Source: Eubacterium sp. (lineage in GTDB: Bacteria; Bacillota; Clostridia; Oscillospirales; Acutalibacteraceae). Taken from it: a stretch of DNA of 6,864 nucleotides. Below the pieces are notes generated by a model. It did not search any database and had not been told where the DNA came from. It saw only the letters and a program-made list of their open reading frames with translations. Positions 6,506 to 6,864 of this stretch are shown piece after piece. Position numbers and translations under genes: made by a program. The DNA lies in NCBI GenBank assembly GCA_029059925.1, contig JAIDVA010000218.1, positions 1 to 6,864 of the forward strand, read 5' to 3'. Each line of letters begins with the position of its first letter. Position 1 is the first letter of the stretch.

Positions 6506-6654
6506 ATAAATTATTGTTTAGCGTAGTAAGTGCCGGTCAAACAATCGTAGGGAACGATGTGAACCCTTTTGTCACTACGTGACATTTCCCCTGACAGGGG
6601 AATAACATCGTTCCGTTGGTATGTGGCGGTGCGATGTGGGCATCGCACCCTACG
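6506..6654. repeat. Palindromic repeat, right copy, containing 109-bp double-hairpin element B copy 2
   Basis: The core 6546-6654 has the outer stem CGTAG/CTACG (6546-6550, 6650-6654). Hairpin 1: GGAACGATG (6551-6559) pairs with CATCGTTCC (6606-6614) around the 46-nt loop 6560-6605. Hairpin 2: GGTGCGATG (6628-6636) pairs with CATCGCACC (6641-6649) around TGGG. The left extension 6508-6545 matches the complement of 5314-5351 with six mismatches. The 46-nt loop is identical to 5219-5264 and on the same strand, although the flanks are inverted. The other inverted end (TAAACAATAATTT) is not found before the window edge. Confidence 0.85.
6510..6540 (-). promoter_or_regulatory. Candidate esterase promoter within the repeat end
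   Basis: On the - strand TTGACC (6540-6535) and AATAAT (6515-6510) resemble -35 and -10 boxes separated by 19 bp, longer than ideal. No better promoter is seen between the repeat and the gene. If real, the repeat end supplies the promoter. The corresponding TTGACC/AATAAT pair in the left copy (5319-5349, + strand) would read antisense into the esterase. Confidence 0.25.
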
Positions 6655-6674
6655 AAAGTAAAGACGGCGTTGCC

Positions 6675-6707
6675 TGTGCCGCTGTGTGCGTAAGTACGCG
6701 CGGCACA
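6675..6707. repeat. GC-rich palindrome (hairpin)
   Basis: TGTGCCGC (6675-6682) pairs with GCGGCACA (6700-6707); inside, GCGTA (6688-6692) pairs with TACGC (6695-6699) with AG at the tip and a TGTGT bulge on the left. No T-tract follows directly, so it is not a normal terminator. Its GC content is higher than the surrounding intergenic DNA. Confidence 0.6.
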
Positions 6708-6726
6708 ACATCAAGAGGGGGTTATT

Positions 6727-6754
6727 AGGGGGAATTGGCGTATGCCTTCCCCCT
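6727..6754. repeat. G5/C5 hairpin
   Basis: AGGGGGAA (6727-6734) pairs perfectly with TTCCCCCT (6747-6754), and GGC-GTAT-GCC (6737-6746) forms an inner stem. It is followed by GATTCGTTTTCTT, a poor T-run, so terminator function is doubtful but not excluded. A similar run of G (GAGGGGG) precedes it at 6714-6720. Confidence 0.6.
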
Positions 6755-6768
6755 GATTCGTTTTCTTG

Positions 6769-6801
6769 GTACCGTTCTTTTGCGACTCAAAAGAATGGTA
6801 C
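6769..6801. repeat. 14-bp hairpin with CGACT loop
   Basis: GTACCGTTCTTTTG (6769-6782) pairs with CAAAAGAATGGTAC (6788-6801) with one G-T wobble. No U-tract follows. It resembles short intergenic repeats remembered from gut clostridia, but that likeness cannot be checked here. Confidence 0.6.
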
Positions 6802-6864
6802 ATAAAATTAAATATAAAATATTTATCGAATTAAAAACGGATTATTAGGGTGTGTAACATCCTA

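Larger units (their letters stand above)
6655..6864. other. Gene-free end of the window
   Basis: No credible coding sequence is seen on either strand from the esterase start codon to the right edge. After the repeat come three hairpins, then an AT-rich stretch (6802-6845). The final bases 6846-6864 can fold as TAGGGTGT-gta-ACATCCTA with one wobble, exactly at the edge; whether this continues into a larger element cannot be seen. Confidence 0.55.

Noticed and set aside
6511..6714. 67-codon frame on the - strand through the right repeat
   Set aside because: Repeat shadow; Arg/Thr-rich product from palindromes, no start signals.
6769..6801. Intrinsic terminator
   Set aside because: The stem is strong but neither side is followed by a T-tract, and no gene ends next to it.

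Overview
This window looks like chromosomal DNA of a low-to-moderate GC Firmicute, most likely a gut clostridium of the Ruminococcaceae/Oscillospirales type. That is an inference from gyrase and LCP sequence style, AT-rich intergenic DNA, strong Shine-Dalgarno sequences and GTAGGG-type palindromic repeats; no 16S rRNA or other decisive marker is present.

Left part (1-4586, all + strand): the last 55 codons of a YcxB-like protein, then a complete gyrA (226-2730), then a LytR-CpsA-Psr (LCP) cell-wall ligase with its own promoter. The LCP gene probably starts at a TTG codon (2867) rather than at the upstream ATG, because that ATG overlaps the TATAAT box. A perfect 14-bp hairpin terminator at 4547-4581 closes the LCP gene and probably also serves the convergent gene to its right.

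Middle part (4601-5062): a small XRE-type helix-turn-helix regulator on the - strand with an extended -10 promoter and a nearby palindrome that could be an operator. A second strong hairpin terminator follows at 5031-5062.

Right part (5070-6864): a membrane-anchored alpha/beta hydrolase (esterase) gene on the - strand, 5356-6480, tightly bracketed by two copies of a structured palindromic repeat in inverted orientation. Each copy holds a 109-bp core (5205-5313 and 6546-6654) that folds on paper as an outer CGTAG/CTACG stem enclosing two hairpins. Between the two copies the hairpin loops (one 46 nt, one 4 nt) have changed places while every stem remains paired. A third element of the same architecture but different stem sequences lies at 5113-5183. 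Beyond the right copy the window ends in a gene-free run of further hairpins. This repeat-bracketed esterase and the loop exchange are the most unusual things here. The rest is ordinary housekeeping sequence (DNA supercoiling, cell-wall polymer attachment) with a small regulator beside it.
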